A stretch of 64,000 nt of DNA from Bacillota bacterium (GTDB lineage Bacteria; Bacillota; Clostridia; Christensenellales; UMGS416): NCBI GenBank assembly GCA_023410875.1, contig JAEYPH010000014.1, positions 6,713 through 70,712 of the forward strand, given 5' to 3'. Of the stretch, positions 16,345 to 23,643 are shown piece after piece (position 1 is the stretch's first letter; every line of letters starts with the position of its first letter). The translations under genes were made by a program, and so were the position numbers. Below the pieces are notes generated by a model. It ran no database searches. It was not told the origin of the DNA and saw only the letters and a list, made by a program, of their open reading frames with translations.

Positions 16345-17875
16345 CCATGCTCATTTTCTTATACAGATTGGGCGTCGTGCCCGTATGCTGGTTGAAGACG
16401 CGGGAGAAATACCCAACGTTTCGATATCCGACCATATCCGATATTTCGTTCACGGTATGGTCGGTGCTCACCAGCAGCGTCTTGGCCTTATCCATGCGCG
16501 CCTGCTGCACATATTGGTTGATCGTGATGCCCGTGACCTCCTTGAACAGCGCGCACAGATAGGTGGGCGACAGATACACGGTGCGGGCGATGGCCTTCAC
16601 CGAGATGTCGCCGTCCAGGTGCTTCCAGATGTATCTCTTGGCGCTGTAGATCGCGCCGATCTTCTTGTCCTTTGTCAGAATGGTGTTGGTATATTTGTTG
16701 ATCAGCCGATGGAGGATGTCCATGAGCTGGTCCAGCGTGAAGGCCGACATCACGGCCTTCTGCAGGACGACCGGATCGTCGGACAGATCTTCCAAAAACT
16801 CCTTTTTGTAGCCTTCGGCCAGAATCTGGCAGATGCGCAGCGTCACGGATTTGATATGGGACACCGGCGTGTCCGGGTTTTCGGCGAACCTGCCGTAGAT
16901 CCGCTCCACGGTCTCGGTGATGCGCAAGGGCTCGTTGTGGGCGCAGAAGGAGGCGATGTCGGCAAGCTGGCTCTCGCCCGGCTTGTACTGACCGCCCTTG
17001 CGATTGCCGGCGGTATTCACCGAGCCGATGCCCCGGAAAAACGCCAGCTCCAGCGCCTTGCAGGCCGCGCGGTAGGAGGAGCCCGCATCCATCAGCGTCT
17101 GGAAGCAGCTGCCTATGCCGATGGCGATGTGCTCCCTGGCCTCGGGCAGGCCGGTCAGTATGGTGTCGGCCAGTTCGGTCACCCGTTGGGTCAGCGTGCC
17201 GCCCGCCCCGCTGCGCTCGTCCTTTATGAGCATCACGATCATGTCGCCCATGCGTACGGTCGTATATCGATAGTGTGGGTCTTCGGAAAAGGAGGATATC
17301 ATGTGCAGCGTGAACATGTTGATCTGCTGCTCGGTGTCCACGGTGTTCTCGTGCTTGTAATGCATGGCCGCCAGCATGATGTATTCCGACGGGGCATGCA
17401 ACGCCGCGCCAGCCTTCTGACGCAGGATGTCTTCGTTGTTGCCGGTCAGCAGCAGACGCAGCGTCTCCTGGTCAAAGGCCTGCGCCGGCATGCCCTCCGA
17501 GGATTCGCGCCGCTGAATGGCCCGTTCCAGGGCCTCCTTGAACTGGTCTTCATCCACCGGTTTGTCCAGATAGTCGATGGCGCCGATGCGGATGGCCGTC
17601 TTTAGGTATTCGCGGTCGGAATAGCCGCTCATGAAGATCACGGCGATGTCCGGGTCGATCTGCTTGGCCTTGAGCGTAAAGGCGATGCCGTCCATGCCCG
17701 GCATGCGGATGTCGCACAGCAGGATGCCGGGATGATGGCGTTGGGTCAGCTCCAGCGCTTCCAGGCCATCGTGGGCCAAGCCCGCGATTTCCACATCCAG
17801 GCCGCTGTCCTTCACGCGCTGCGCCACGCCTTCCAGCGTGCGCTGCTCGTCGTCCACGATCAGAACCTTTTGCAT
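16337..17875 (-). CDS. YesN-like response regulator with AraC-type DNA-binding domain
   Basis: 512 residues. ATG 17875 is chosen for the GGAGGTGA 4 bases before it. The receiver domain begins VLIVDDEQRTLEGVAQRV; the phosphoacceptor Asp is in ILLCDIRMPGMDG, and the switch Lys in YLDKPVDEDQ. A middle region of about 250 residues without a clear domain precedes a C-terminal AraC pair of helix-turn-helices (VKAIARTVYLSPTYLCALFK and NEISDMVGYRNVGYFSRVF). It is partnered with the overlapping kinase gene. The predicted target is the GGATTA repeat array at 14408-14446. Confidence 0.93.
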   Translation of the reverse strand: MQKVLIVDDEQRTLEGVAQRVKDSGLDVEIAGLAHDGLEALELTQRHHPGILLCDIRMPGMDGIAFTLKAKQIDPDIAVIFMSGYSDREYLKTAIRIGAIDYLDKPVDEDQFKEALERAIQRRESSEGMPAQAFDQETLRLLLTGNNEDILRQKAGAALHAPSEYIMLAAMHYKHENTVDTEQQINMFTLHMISSFSEDPHYRYTTVRMGDMIVMLIKDERSGAGGTLTQRVTELADTILTGLPEAREHIAIGIGSCFQTLMDAGSSYRAACKALELAFFRGIGSVNTAGNRKGGQYKPGESQLADIASFCAHNEPLRITETVERIYGRFAENPDTPVSHIKSVTLRICQILAEGYKKEFLEDLSDDPVVLQKAVMSAFTLDQLMDILHRLINKYTNTILTKDKKIGAIYSAKRYIWKHLDGDISVKAIARTVYLSPTYLCALFKEVTGITINQYVQQARMDKAKTLLVSTDHTVNEISDMVGYRNVGYFSRVFNQHTGTTPNLYKKMSMDV

Positions 17876-17926
17876 CCGCTCACCTCCGCCCTGATCCATC
17901 ATCCTGATTCGAGATGTTGTAGAAAT

Positions 17927-17955
17927 AGTATAACGGTTCATGGATATATTGTACA
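17927..17955 (-). promoter_or_regulatory. promoter of the YesN/YesM-like pair
   Basis: On the minus strand TGTACA and TATACT are separated by exactly 17 bp, about 50 bases before the regulator ATG. The -35 match is moderate (4 of 6). It lies in the 86-bp gap between the AraC gene and the regulator gene. Confidence 0.5.
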
Positions 17956-17961
17956 GACGTA

Positions 17962-18714
17962 TCACTCCCGTTCCTTTGGCAGCCTTCGCCGCCAGTGGGC
18001 GGGCGAAGCGCCGGTGTGCTGGCGGAACAGGCGGCTGAAATAGTACGGGTCCTGAAAGCCGCACAGCGCGCTTACCCGGGCCACGCTGGCGCCGCTGCGG
18101 TTGTGGGACAGCAGCTGCATGGCGTGAGCCATCCTCAGCCTGGTCAGGTATTCGTGGGGCGTCTCCCCGGTGTGGAGCTTAAAGATCCGCCGCAGATAGC
18201 CCATGGACAGGCCCAGCGGCGCCAGCGCCTGCTCCAGTTGGAATTCAGGGTTGGAAAGGTTGTGGATCAGCACCGCTTTGACGCGCTCCACCGGCAGGCT
18301 GCGTCCTTCTTCGGGCAGCAGCGCGACAAGCAGGCTCCGGATGGCGCCCAGCAGATGCTGGCACAGCATGTCGCCCCCCGGCCGGCGTAGGTGCGCCTCC
18401 TCATAGAAGACGCTCAGCAGCTTCTCCAGGCTAAAGGTCGGCGTGTCCCGCAGCACCAGCGGGCATGGCGGAAAATCCATGTTTTTGAGCGTCAGGTGTA
18501 GGTTGCGGAAACCCGCTTCGGCCAGCTCCTCATGGCCGCAGCCCGGCGGGATCAGCACGACGGTGCCCCGCTCGAAGGGCGTTTTGGCAGTGCCCAGCGT
18601 CAGCACGCCGCTGCCCTCGATGTAACACACAATTTCCCAATAGTCCGGATGGGCATGCACCGGGAAATGGACGATCTTCTCTGTGATCATGCCGATGCCG
18701 ATCAGATTGTTCAT
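17962..18714 (-). CDS. AraC family transcriptional regulator with cupin sensor
   Basis: 250 residues from ATG 18714, which has GGGGGTG close upstream; ATG 18732 would add six residues. The N-terminal cupin (FPVHAHPDYWEIVCYIEGSG, then GTVVLIPPGCGHE) is the arabinose-type sugar-binding barrel. The C-terminal part has two helix-turn-helices ending in ALCGFQDPYYFSRLFRQHTG. It diverges from the propeller/GH4/dehydrogenase operon. The gap between them holds a 17-bp direct repeat (18753-18790), so it probably controls that operon in response to a sugar. Confidence 0.9.
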   Translation of the reverse strand: MNNLIGIGMITEKIVHFPVHAHPDYWEIVCYIEGSGVLTLGTAKTPFERGTVVLIPPGCGHEELAEAGFRNLHLTLKNMDFPPCPLVLRDTPTFSLEKLLSVFYEEAHLRRPGGDMLCQHLLGAIRSLLVALLPEEGRSLPVERVKAVLIHNLSNPEFQLEQALAPLGLSMGYLRRIFKLHTGETPHEYLTRLRMAHAMQLLSHNRSGASVARVSALCGFQDPYYFSRLFRQHTGASPAHWRRRLPKERE

Positions 18715-18752
18715 ACGCACCCCCAGAAACATTTTAATTTCATGGGTTCGTT

Positions 18753-18808
18753 TTGTCCATCTATATATTCACATTGTCAATTCTATATTACGCTGCCGTT
18801 GCTATACT
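18753..18808 (+). promoter_or_regulatory. promoter with AraC-type direct repeats for the GH4 operon
   Basis: TTGTCCATCTATATATT (18753-18769) and TTGTCAATTCTATATTA (18774-18790) are imperfect copies 21 bp apart. The second copy ends just before an extended -10, TGC TATACT (18803-18808). There is no good -35 at 17 bp. This layout fits an activator of the AraC family bound next to RNA polymerase, most likely the divergent AraC gene product. Confidence 0.6.
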
Positions 18809-18849
18809 TTGCATGGGCAAATCTCCAACAACCAACAAGGAGGCTCAAG

Positions 18850-19917
18850 ATGGATCTGCGGTTTGAACGGATCAAGATCGACGACGGAACCTTTGAGGCG
18901 GCCAGCGCCTTCGACGTGGATGGCGACGGCGTGCTGGACATCGTATGCGGCGGCCATTGGTACAAAGGTCCGGATTTTACGGAAAAGATCAAGATGTGCG
19001 ACGTGATGCCCGAGGGGGAGTATTTTGACGACTTCTCCGACTATGGCATGGACGTGAACGGCGACGGATGCATCGACGTGATCACCGGCGGGTGGTTCGG
19101 CCAGACGCTGCGCTGGCGGGAGAACCCCGGCGACCGCGGCCTGTGGACGGTGCACGACATCGACCATTGCGGCTGCATCGAGACCATCCGTTTCTACGAC
19201 ATCGACGGCTGTGGCACGGCGGAGATTTTCCCCAACACGCCCGGCGAACCCCAGGCCTTCTATAAGCTCATCAAGGACGCCGACGGTCGCGGCACCGGCC
19301 GCTTCCAGAAGTTCGTGATCTCCCAGGGCCCCTCGGGCCACGGCATGGGCTTCGGCGACATCAACGGCGACGGAGAGATCGAAATTATCCTGTGCAACGG
19401 CTACCTGAAACGGCAGGGCAGCGTCTATGAACCCTGGCAGTTCGTGCACTGCTTTGACCAGCCCATGGCCAGCGTGCCCATGCTCGTGCACGATGTGGAC
19501 GGCGATGGCATTGCCGACATCATCGCCGCCAACGCCCACAACTACGGCCTCTATTGGCTGCAGCAGAAGCCCGACGGCACCTTCGTCAAGCACGACATCG
19601 ACACCGGGAACGCCCAGTACCACGACATGCAGCTGGCCGACATCGACAACGACGGGCAGATGGAGCTCGTGACCGGCAAGCGCTACCGCGCCCACTGCGG
19701 CAATGACCCGGGGGACAACGACCCGGTGCAGACGTGCTATTTCAAGATAAACAACGGAGCCTTTGAGAAGCACATCGTGGACGCTGGTCCCGCCGCGGAG
19801 CACTCCGGTGTGGGCATCTATTTCTGGCTGGCGGACCTTGATGGCAACGGCTGGCTGGACATCGTCGCCCCCGGCAAGGAGGGGCTGTACCTGTTCCGTA
19901 ATCTGGGTCTTCAATAA
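18850..19917 (+). CDS. FG-GAP/VCBS repeat beta-propeller protein, no signal peptide
   Basis: 355 residues; AAGGAGG lies 6 bases before ATG 18850. Seven acidic loops occur at regular spacing: DVDGDGVLDI, DVNGDGCIDV, DIDGCGTAEI, DINGDGEIEI, DVDGDGIADI, DIDNDGQMEL and DLDGNGWLDI. This is the calcium-loop pattern of FG-GAP blades, and seven copies fit one complete seven-bladed propeller. Such propellers are usually exported, but here the protein begins directly with MDLRFERIKIDDG and no signal or anchor is seen. It is the first gene before a GH4 hydrolase and a Gfo/Idh dehydrogenase, so it may bind or cleave the same glycan. No catalytic function is assigned. Confidence 0.85.
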   Translation: MDLRFERIKIDDGTFEAASAFDVDGDGVLDIVCGGHWYKGPDFTEKIKMCDVMPEGEYFDDFSDYGMDVNGDGCIDVITGGWFGQTLRWRENPGDRGLWTVHDIDHCGCIETIRFYDIDGCGTAEIFPNTPGEPQAFYKLIKDADGRGTGRFQKFVISQGPSGHGMGFGDINGDGEIEIILCNGYLKRQGSVYEPWQFVHCFDQPMASVPMLVHDVDGDGIADIIAANAHNYGLYWLQQKPDGTFVKHDIDTGNAQYHDMQLADIDNDGQMELVTGKRYRAHCGNDPGDNDPVQTCYFKINNGAFEKHIVDAGPAAEHSGVGIYFWLADLDGNGWLDIVAPGKEGLYLFRNLGLQ

Positions 19918-19941
19918 CAGCCGGGCGAAGGAGGAAGCACA

Positions 19942-21375
19942 ATGCGCAAAATCGCGATCATCGGAGCGGGCAGCGTCGTATTCTGCAAAACGCTGATCCT
20001 GGACATCATGGCGACGCCGGGCATGGACGACACGTGCTTTGCGCTGATGGCCCCCAGCCTCAGCAAGACGCCCTATGTGGAGGCGTTCCTCAACAAGGTC
20101 ATTGCGGAGAACGGCCTGCGCAGCCAGGTCTATGCGACGACCGACCGGCGCGAGGCGCTGCGGGGCGCGGACTACGTGATCTCCACGTTCCAGGTGGGTG
20201 GCGTGGCGGCCTTCGACGCCGATTACCGCATCCCTTATCAATACGGCGTGGACCAGTGCATCGGCGACACGCTGGGGCCTGGCGGGGTGTTCCGGGCGCT
20301 GCGCAGCATACCGGTGACGCTGGACATGGCCCGCGACATCGAAGAGCTGTGCCCCGGCGCGCTGCTGCTGAACTATGTGAACCCCATGGCCATGGTGTGT
20401 TGGGCGCTGGGGCAGACCAAGGTCAAGTTTGTCGGCCTGTGCCACGGCGTGCAGACGACGCTGGACCTGATCTCCGGCTATGTGGGCGTGCCCAAGGCGC
20501 AGATCGACTATGTATGCGCCGGCATCAACCACATGGGGTGGTTTCTGAAGATCGAAAAGGATGGACAGGATATCTATCCGACTCTTCGGGAGAGGATGGA
20601 GCAGCCGGAATACTTTGTCAATGAGAAGGTCCGCGGCGAGGTGTTCCGCCACTTCGGCTATTTCATGACCGAATCCACCGGCCACCTGTCGGAATATCTG
20701 CCCTACTTCCGCAAGAACGACCGCGCGCTGTCGCTGTATTGCGACGAACCGGCCTTCGGCGGTGAGACCGGCGCCTATCTGAAGTGGTGCGCCTCGGTGG
20801 CCCACAAATATGAATCCGTGGACGTGCTGCAGGGGGAATCCGCCAAGCTGCCGCCCCGCAGCGTGGAATACGGCTCCTACATCATCGAGGCCATCGAGAA
20901 GAACCGCACCTTCCGCTTCAACGGCAACCTGCGCAACAACGGGCTCATCAGCAACCTGCCCGCCGACTGCTGTGCCGAGGTGCCGGTGTTCGCCGACGGC
21001 GCGGGGCTGCACCCGACCTATGTAGGGCCGCTGCCCTCCCAGTGTGCGGCGCTCAACCTGACCAACATACAGGTGCAGCGTCTGGCAGTGGAGGCTGCCC
21101 AAAGCGGCGACCCCGAGGCCATCGTGCACGCGTGCGCGTTGGACCCGCTGACCAGCGCCAAGCTGACACTGGCGGAGATCCGCGACATGGCCGCCGACAT
21201 GCTGGAGGCCGAGCGGGCGTGGCTGCCCCAGTTCCAGGGCCGCGCAATCCGCCGGCTGCCGGTCATCAGCATCCCCAAGGATGTGCAGCGCGCTCCGGCG
21301 CCCATCGACCCGGCGCTGGCCATCTTCGCGCGCTTTGGCGAGCTGGGCGCCAAGGCTCAAACAGAACAGGAGTAA
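19942..21375 (+). CDS. GH4 family NAD- and metal-dependent glycosidase (alpha-galactosidase/glucuronidase-like)
   Basis: 477 residues after GGAGG. The N-terminal Rossmann loop is IAIIGAGSVVFCKTLI. GH4 landmarks include NYVNPMAM, the metal-ligand Cys in GLCHGVQTT and the His in CAGINHMGWFLKI. GH4 enzymes cleave glycosides by NAD-dependent oxidation at C3, elimination and Mn-assisted addition. CHGVQ is closest to the alpha-galactosidase/alpha-glucuronidase branch (LplD/MelA) rather than to phospho-glucosidases. Cytoplasmic; 24 bases after the propeller gene and 13 before the dehydrogenase. The specificity is inferred only from motif type. Confidence 0.9.
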   Translation: MRKIAIIGAGSVVFCKTLILDIMATPGMDDTCFALMAPSLSKTPYVEAFLNKVIAENGLRSQVYATTDRREALRGADYVISTFQVGGVAAFDADYRIPYQYGVDQCIGDTLGPGGVFRALRSIPVTLDMARDIEELCPGALLLNYVNPMAMVCWALGQTKVKFVGLCHGVQTTLDLISGYVGVPKAQIDYVCAGINHMGWFLKIEKDGQDIYPTLRERMEQPEYFVNEKVRGEVFRHFGYFMTESTGHLSEYLPYFRKNDRALSLYCDEPAFGGETGAYLKWCASVAHKYESVDVLQGESAKLPPRSVEYGSYIIEAIEKNRTFRFNGNLRNNGLISNLPADCCAEVPVFADGAGLHPTYVGPLPSQCAALNLTNIQVQRLAVEAAQSGDPEAIVHACALDPLTSAKLTLAEIRDMAADMLEAERAWLPQFQGRAIRRLPVISIPKDVQRAPAPIDPALAIFARFGELGAKAQTEQE

Positions 21376-21388
21376 TTAGGAGGATTTT

Positions 21389-22429
21389 ATGGATAAAGTC
21401 AGACTGGGTTTTGTCGGTGTGGGCTACATGGGCCAGAATGCCCACCTGAAGAACTACGCCGCGCTGCCGGATTGCGAGATCGTCGCCATCGCCGAGCCCC
21501 GCCAGCAGACTGCCGAGCTGGTGGCCCGGCGCTACGGCGTGCCCCATGTGTACCGCGACCACCGCGAGATGCTGGCCCACGAGAAGCTGGACGCCCTTGT
21601 GGCTGCCCAGCCCTACCGCGCCCACGCGGCGCTGCTGCCCGAGCTCTACGCGACGGGGCTGCCGCTGTTCACCGAAAAGCCGCTGGCGCTGTCTGTGGAG
21701 ACCGGCGAGCGCCTGGCCGCGCTGGCCCGTGAGCACGGCGTGAAACACATGGTGGGTTACCACAAGCGTTCCGACCCGGCCATGGAGTTCGCCCGGGACC
21801 TCATCAGCCGTTGGAAGGCCAGCGGGGAGTGCGGCCAGATGCGCCTGGTGCGCATCACGATGCCCCCCGGCGACTGGGTGGGCGGCGCCGACATGGCGCT
21901 TTCCGCCGGGGACAGCGCCGCCGGTGCGCAGCCCGAGGGCGATGCGCCCTACTTTGACAGCGCCGAGGCCCGGCAATACGATATTTTTGTGAACTACTAC
22001 ATCCACCAGATCAACGCGATGCGCTTCCTGCTGGGCGAGCCCTATGAGGTTGCCTATGCGGAGAAGTCCCAGGTCGTGCTGGCTGCCCGCAGCGCCTCCG
22101 GCGTGGCCGGTGTCATCGAGATGGAGCCCTGGGCCAACAGCGTGGACTGGATGGAGAGCTGCCTCGTGGGCTTCCAGAAAGGCTTCATCCGCGTGGATCT
22201 GCCCGCGCCGCTGGCCAGCCAGAGCTGCGGCCGCGTGACCGTGATGGAGGATCGCGGCGGCACGCCGATCACGTGGAGCCCCTCTTTGCCGCCGGTGCAC
22301 GCCATGCGCAACCAGGCCAAGAATTTCTTGGCCATGGTGCGCGGCGAGAAGGAAGCACCGTGCTACGCCGAGGAGGCCGCCCATGATCTGGCCATGGCAA
22401 CGCAGTACATCAGGCTGCTGAACCGGTGA
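21389..22429 (+). CDS. Gfo/Idh/MocA family sugar dehydrogenase
   Basis: 346 residues; TAGGAGG is 8 bases upstream of the ATG. The NAD-binding loop is GFVGVGYMGQNAHL and the canonical EKP motif is present (LFTEKPLALSVETGERL), with the catalytic Lys. The active-site region YYIHQINAMRFLLGEPYEV has the family His. Unlike the GH109-like protein at 599 it looks like a true sugar or cyclitol dehydrogenase. It is last in the propeller-GH4 operon and is followed by a terminator. It probably oxidises or reduces the sugar released by the GH4 enzyme. Confidence 0.9.
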   Translation: MDKVRLGFVGVGYMGQNAHLKNYAALPDCEIVAIAEPRQQTAELVARRYGVPHVYRDHREMLAHEKLDALVAAQPYRAHAALLPELYATGLPLFTEKPLALSVETGERLAALAREHGVKHMVGYHKRSDPAMEFARDLISRWKASGECGQMRLVRITMPPGDWVGGADMALSAGDSAAGAQPEGDAPYFDSAEARQYDIFVNYYIHQINAMRFLLGEPYEVAYAEKSQVVLAARSASGVAGVIEMEPWANSVDWMESCLVGFQKGFIRVDLPAPLASQSCGRVTVMEDRGGTPITWSPSLPPVHAMRNQAKNFLAMVRGEKEAPCYAEEAAHDLAMATQYIRLLNR

Positions 22430-22450
22430 AGCCATACATGAACAACAAAG

Positions 22451-22479
22451 CGGCGGGCAGAGACTGGCTCTGCCCGCCG
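22451..22479 (+). terminator. terminator after the GH4/dehydrogenase operon
   Basis: CGGCGGGCAGAG and CTCTGCCCGCCG form a perfect 12-bp stem around ACTGG. The following TTGCGTTGC is only moderately T-rich, so efficiency is uncertain, but position (21 bases after the stop) and stability fit a terminator. Confidence 0.7.
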
Positions 22480-22544
22480 TTGCGTTGCATACGGTTTCCG
22501 ACTTATAATGTATCTATCCGACAACAAACGCGGAGGGTACGCCG

Positions 22545-23297
22545 ATGAAGCTGATCACATGGAATGTCAACGGCCTGCGCGCCTGCCTCAACAAGGGGTT
22601 CCAAAAGGTATTCGACGAGGCCCAGGCCGACATCTTCTGCCTGCAGGAGACCAAGATGCAGCCGGGGCAGGCCGAGGTCGCCGCAGAGGGCTATTGGCAG
22701 TTCTGGAACAGCGCCGTCAAGAAGGGCTATTCCGGCACGGCGGTGTTCACCCGCGTGGAGCCGCTGAACGTGACCTATGGCATCGGCCTGGAGCAGCACG
22801 GCGACGAGGGTCGGGCGCTGACGCTGGAGTTCGAGCGCTTCTTTCTCGTGGATTGCTACACGCCCAACGCCCAGGACGGCCTGGCGCGCCTGCCCTACCG
22901 CATGCAGTGGGAGGACGACTTCCGCGGCTACCTGATGGCGCTGGACGCCAAGAAGCCTGTGATCCTGTGTGGCGACCTGAATGTGGCCCACAATGAGATC
23001 GACATCAAGAACGCCAAGGCCAATGTCGGAAACGCCGGCTTTTCCTACGAGGAGCGGGCCAAGTTCACCGAGCTGCTGGCCAGCGGCTTTATCGATTCTT
23101 TCCGCACGCTGTACCCTGACCGCGTGGGCGCCTACACATGGTGGAGCTATATGTTCAACGCCCGCGCTAACAACGCCGGCTGGCGCATCGACTACTTTGT
23201 GCTTAGCGAGCGGTTGAAGTCGGAGTTGAAGGATTGCATTTTGCATCCGGAGATTTTCGGCAGCGACCACTGCCCGGTGGAGCTGCAAATTTTCTGA
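22545..23297 (+). CDS. xth: exodeoxyribonuclease III
   Basis: 250 residues; GGAGG lies upstream of ATG 22545. The AP endonuclease/exonuclease III motifs are complete: ITWNVNGLRA, IFCLQETKMQ (metal-binding Glu), YTPNAQDGLARLPYRMQWE, ILCGDLNVAHNEID (catalytic Asp and Asn), WWSYMFNARANNAGWRIDYF and the final GSDHCPVEL with the catalytic His. It nicks DNA at abasic sites and degrades one strand from 3' ends in base excision repair. It is monocistronic, with a terminator at each side. Confidence 0.96.
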   Translation: MKLITWNVNGLRACLNKGFQKVFDEAQADIFCLQETKMQPGQAEVAAEGYWQFWNSAVKKGYSGTAVFTRVEPLNVTYGIGLEQHGDEGRALTLEFERFFLVDCYTPNAQDGLARLPYRMQWEDDFRGYLMALDAKKPVILCGDLNVAHNEIDIKNAKANVGNAGFSYEERAKFTELLASGFIDSFRTLYPDRVGAYTWWSYMFNARANNAGWRIDYFVLSERLKSELKDCILHPEIFGSDHCPVELQIF

Positions 23298-23340
23298 GCG
23301 CCCATCAAAAGCCGTGCGGATGAAGTCCAGCCCGTCGTAT

Positions 23341-23384
23341 GAATGGCCCCTGTGCATTGCCGTGCACCGGGCCATTCTCTTTTT
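23341..23384 (+). terminator. terminator of the exonuclease III gene, in the 346-bp gap
   Basis: GAATGGCCC and GGGCCATTC form the outer stem, with an inner GTGCA/TGCAC pairing, and the stem is followed by TCTTTTTC. The remainder of the gap (23385-23551) shows no gene: minus-strand codons at about 23430-23540 read like a short C-terminal tail, but there is no start or family match. The last part holds the promoter of the ABC exporter operon. Confidence 0.8.
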
Positions 23385-23551
23385 CTGCACGGACACATTG
23401 CCGAACATCTGTAAGTGAAATCATCAGGCGCTGTATTCCATCGCATATACGGCGATAAGCAGCTCATCCGCCCCGAGAGCGTGCTGGGCTTTGCCTTGAT
23501 ATCGAATGGCATGGCTCTGACCAGCGGCGCGATAAAACTTTTACAATTTAA

Positions 23552-23580
23552 TTGATAATTAATACCATATATGCTAGACT
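23552..23580 (+). promoter_or_regulatory. promoter of the ABC exporter/DUF1854 operon
   Basis: TTGATA and TAGACT are spaced 17 bp apart, and TGC precedes the -10, giving an extended -10 as well. The surrounding 40 bp are markedly AT-rich compared with the rest of the region. The TTG start of the first gene lies 63 bases downstream. Confidence 0.6.
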
Positions 23581-23643
23581 GCTATCGGTTTAGGGAACCA
23601 TGCCTGTGGACATCCACACAAGGTATCGCCAGGAGTTCATGTT

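Noticed and set aside
18802..21360. An 852-codon minus-strand open frame
   Set aside because: It lies antisense to the propeller and GH4 genes, which have ribosome sites and clear motifs. Long antisense frames are expected at this GC content.
23430..23540. Minus-strand codons reading like a short protein C-terminus
   Set aside because: A stop precedes them, there is no start or family match, and the stretch is under 40 codons. Chance cannot be excluded.
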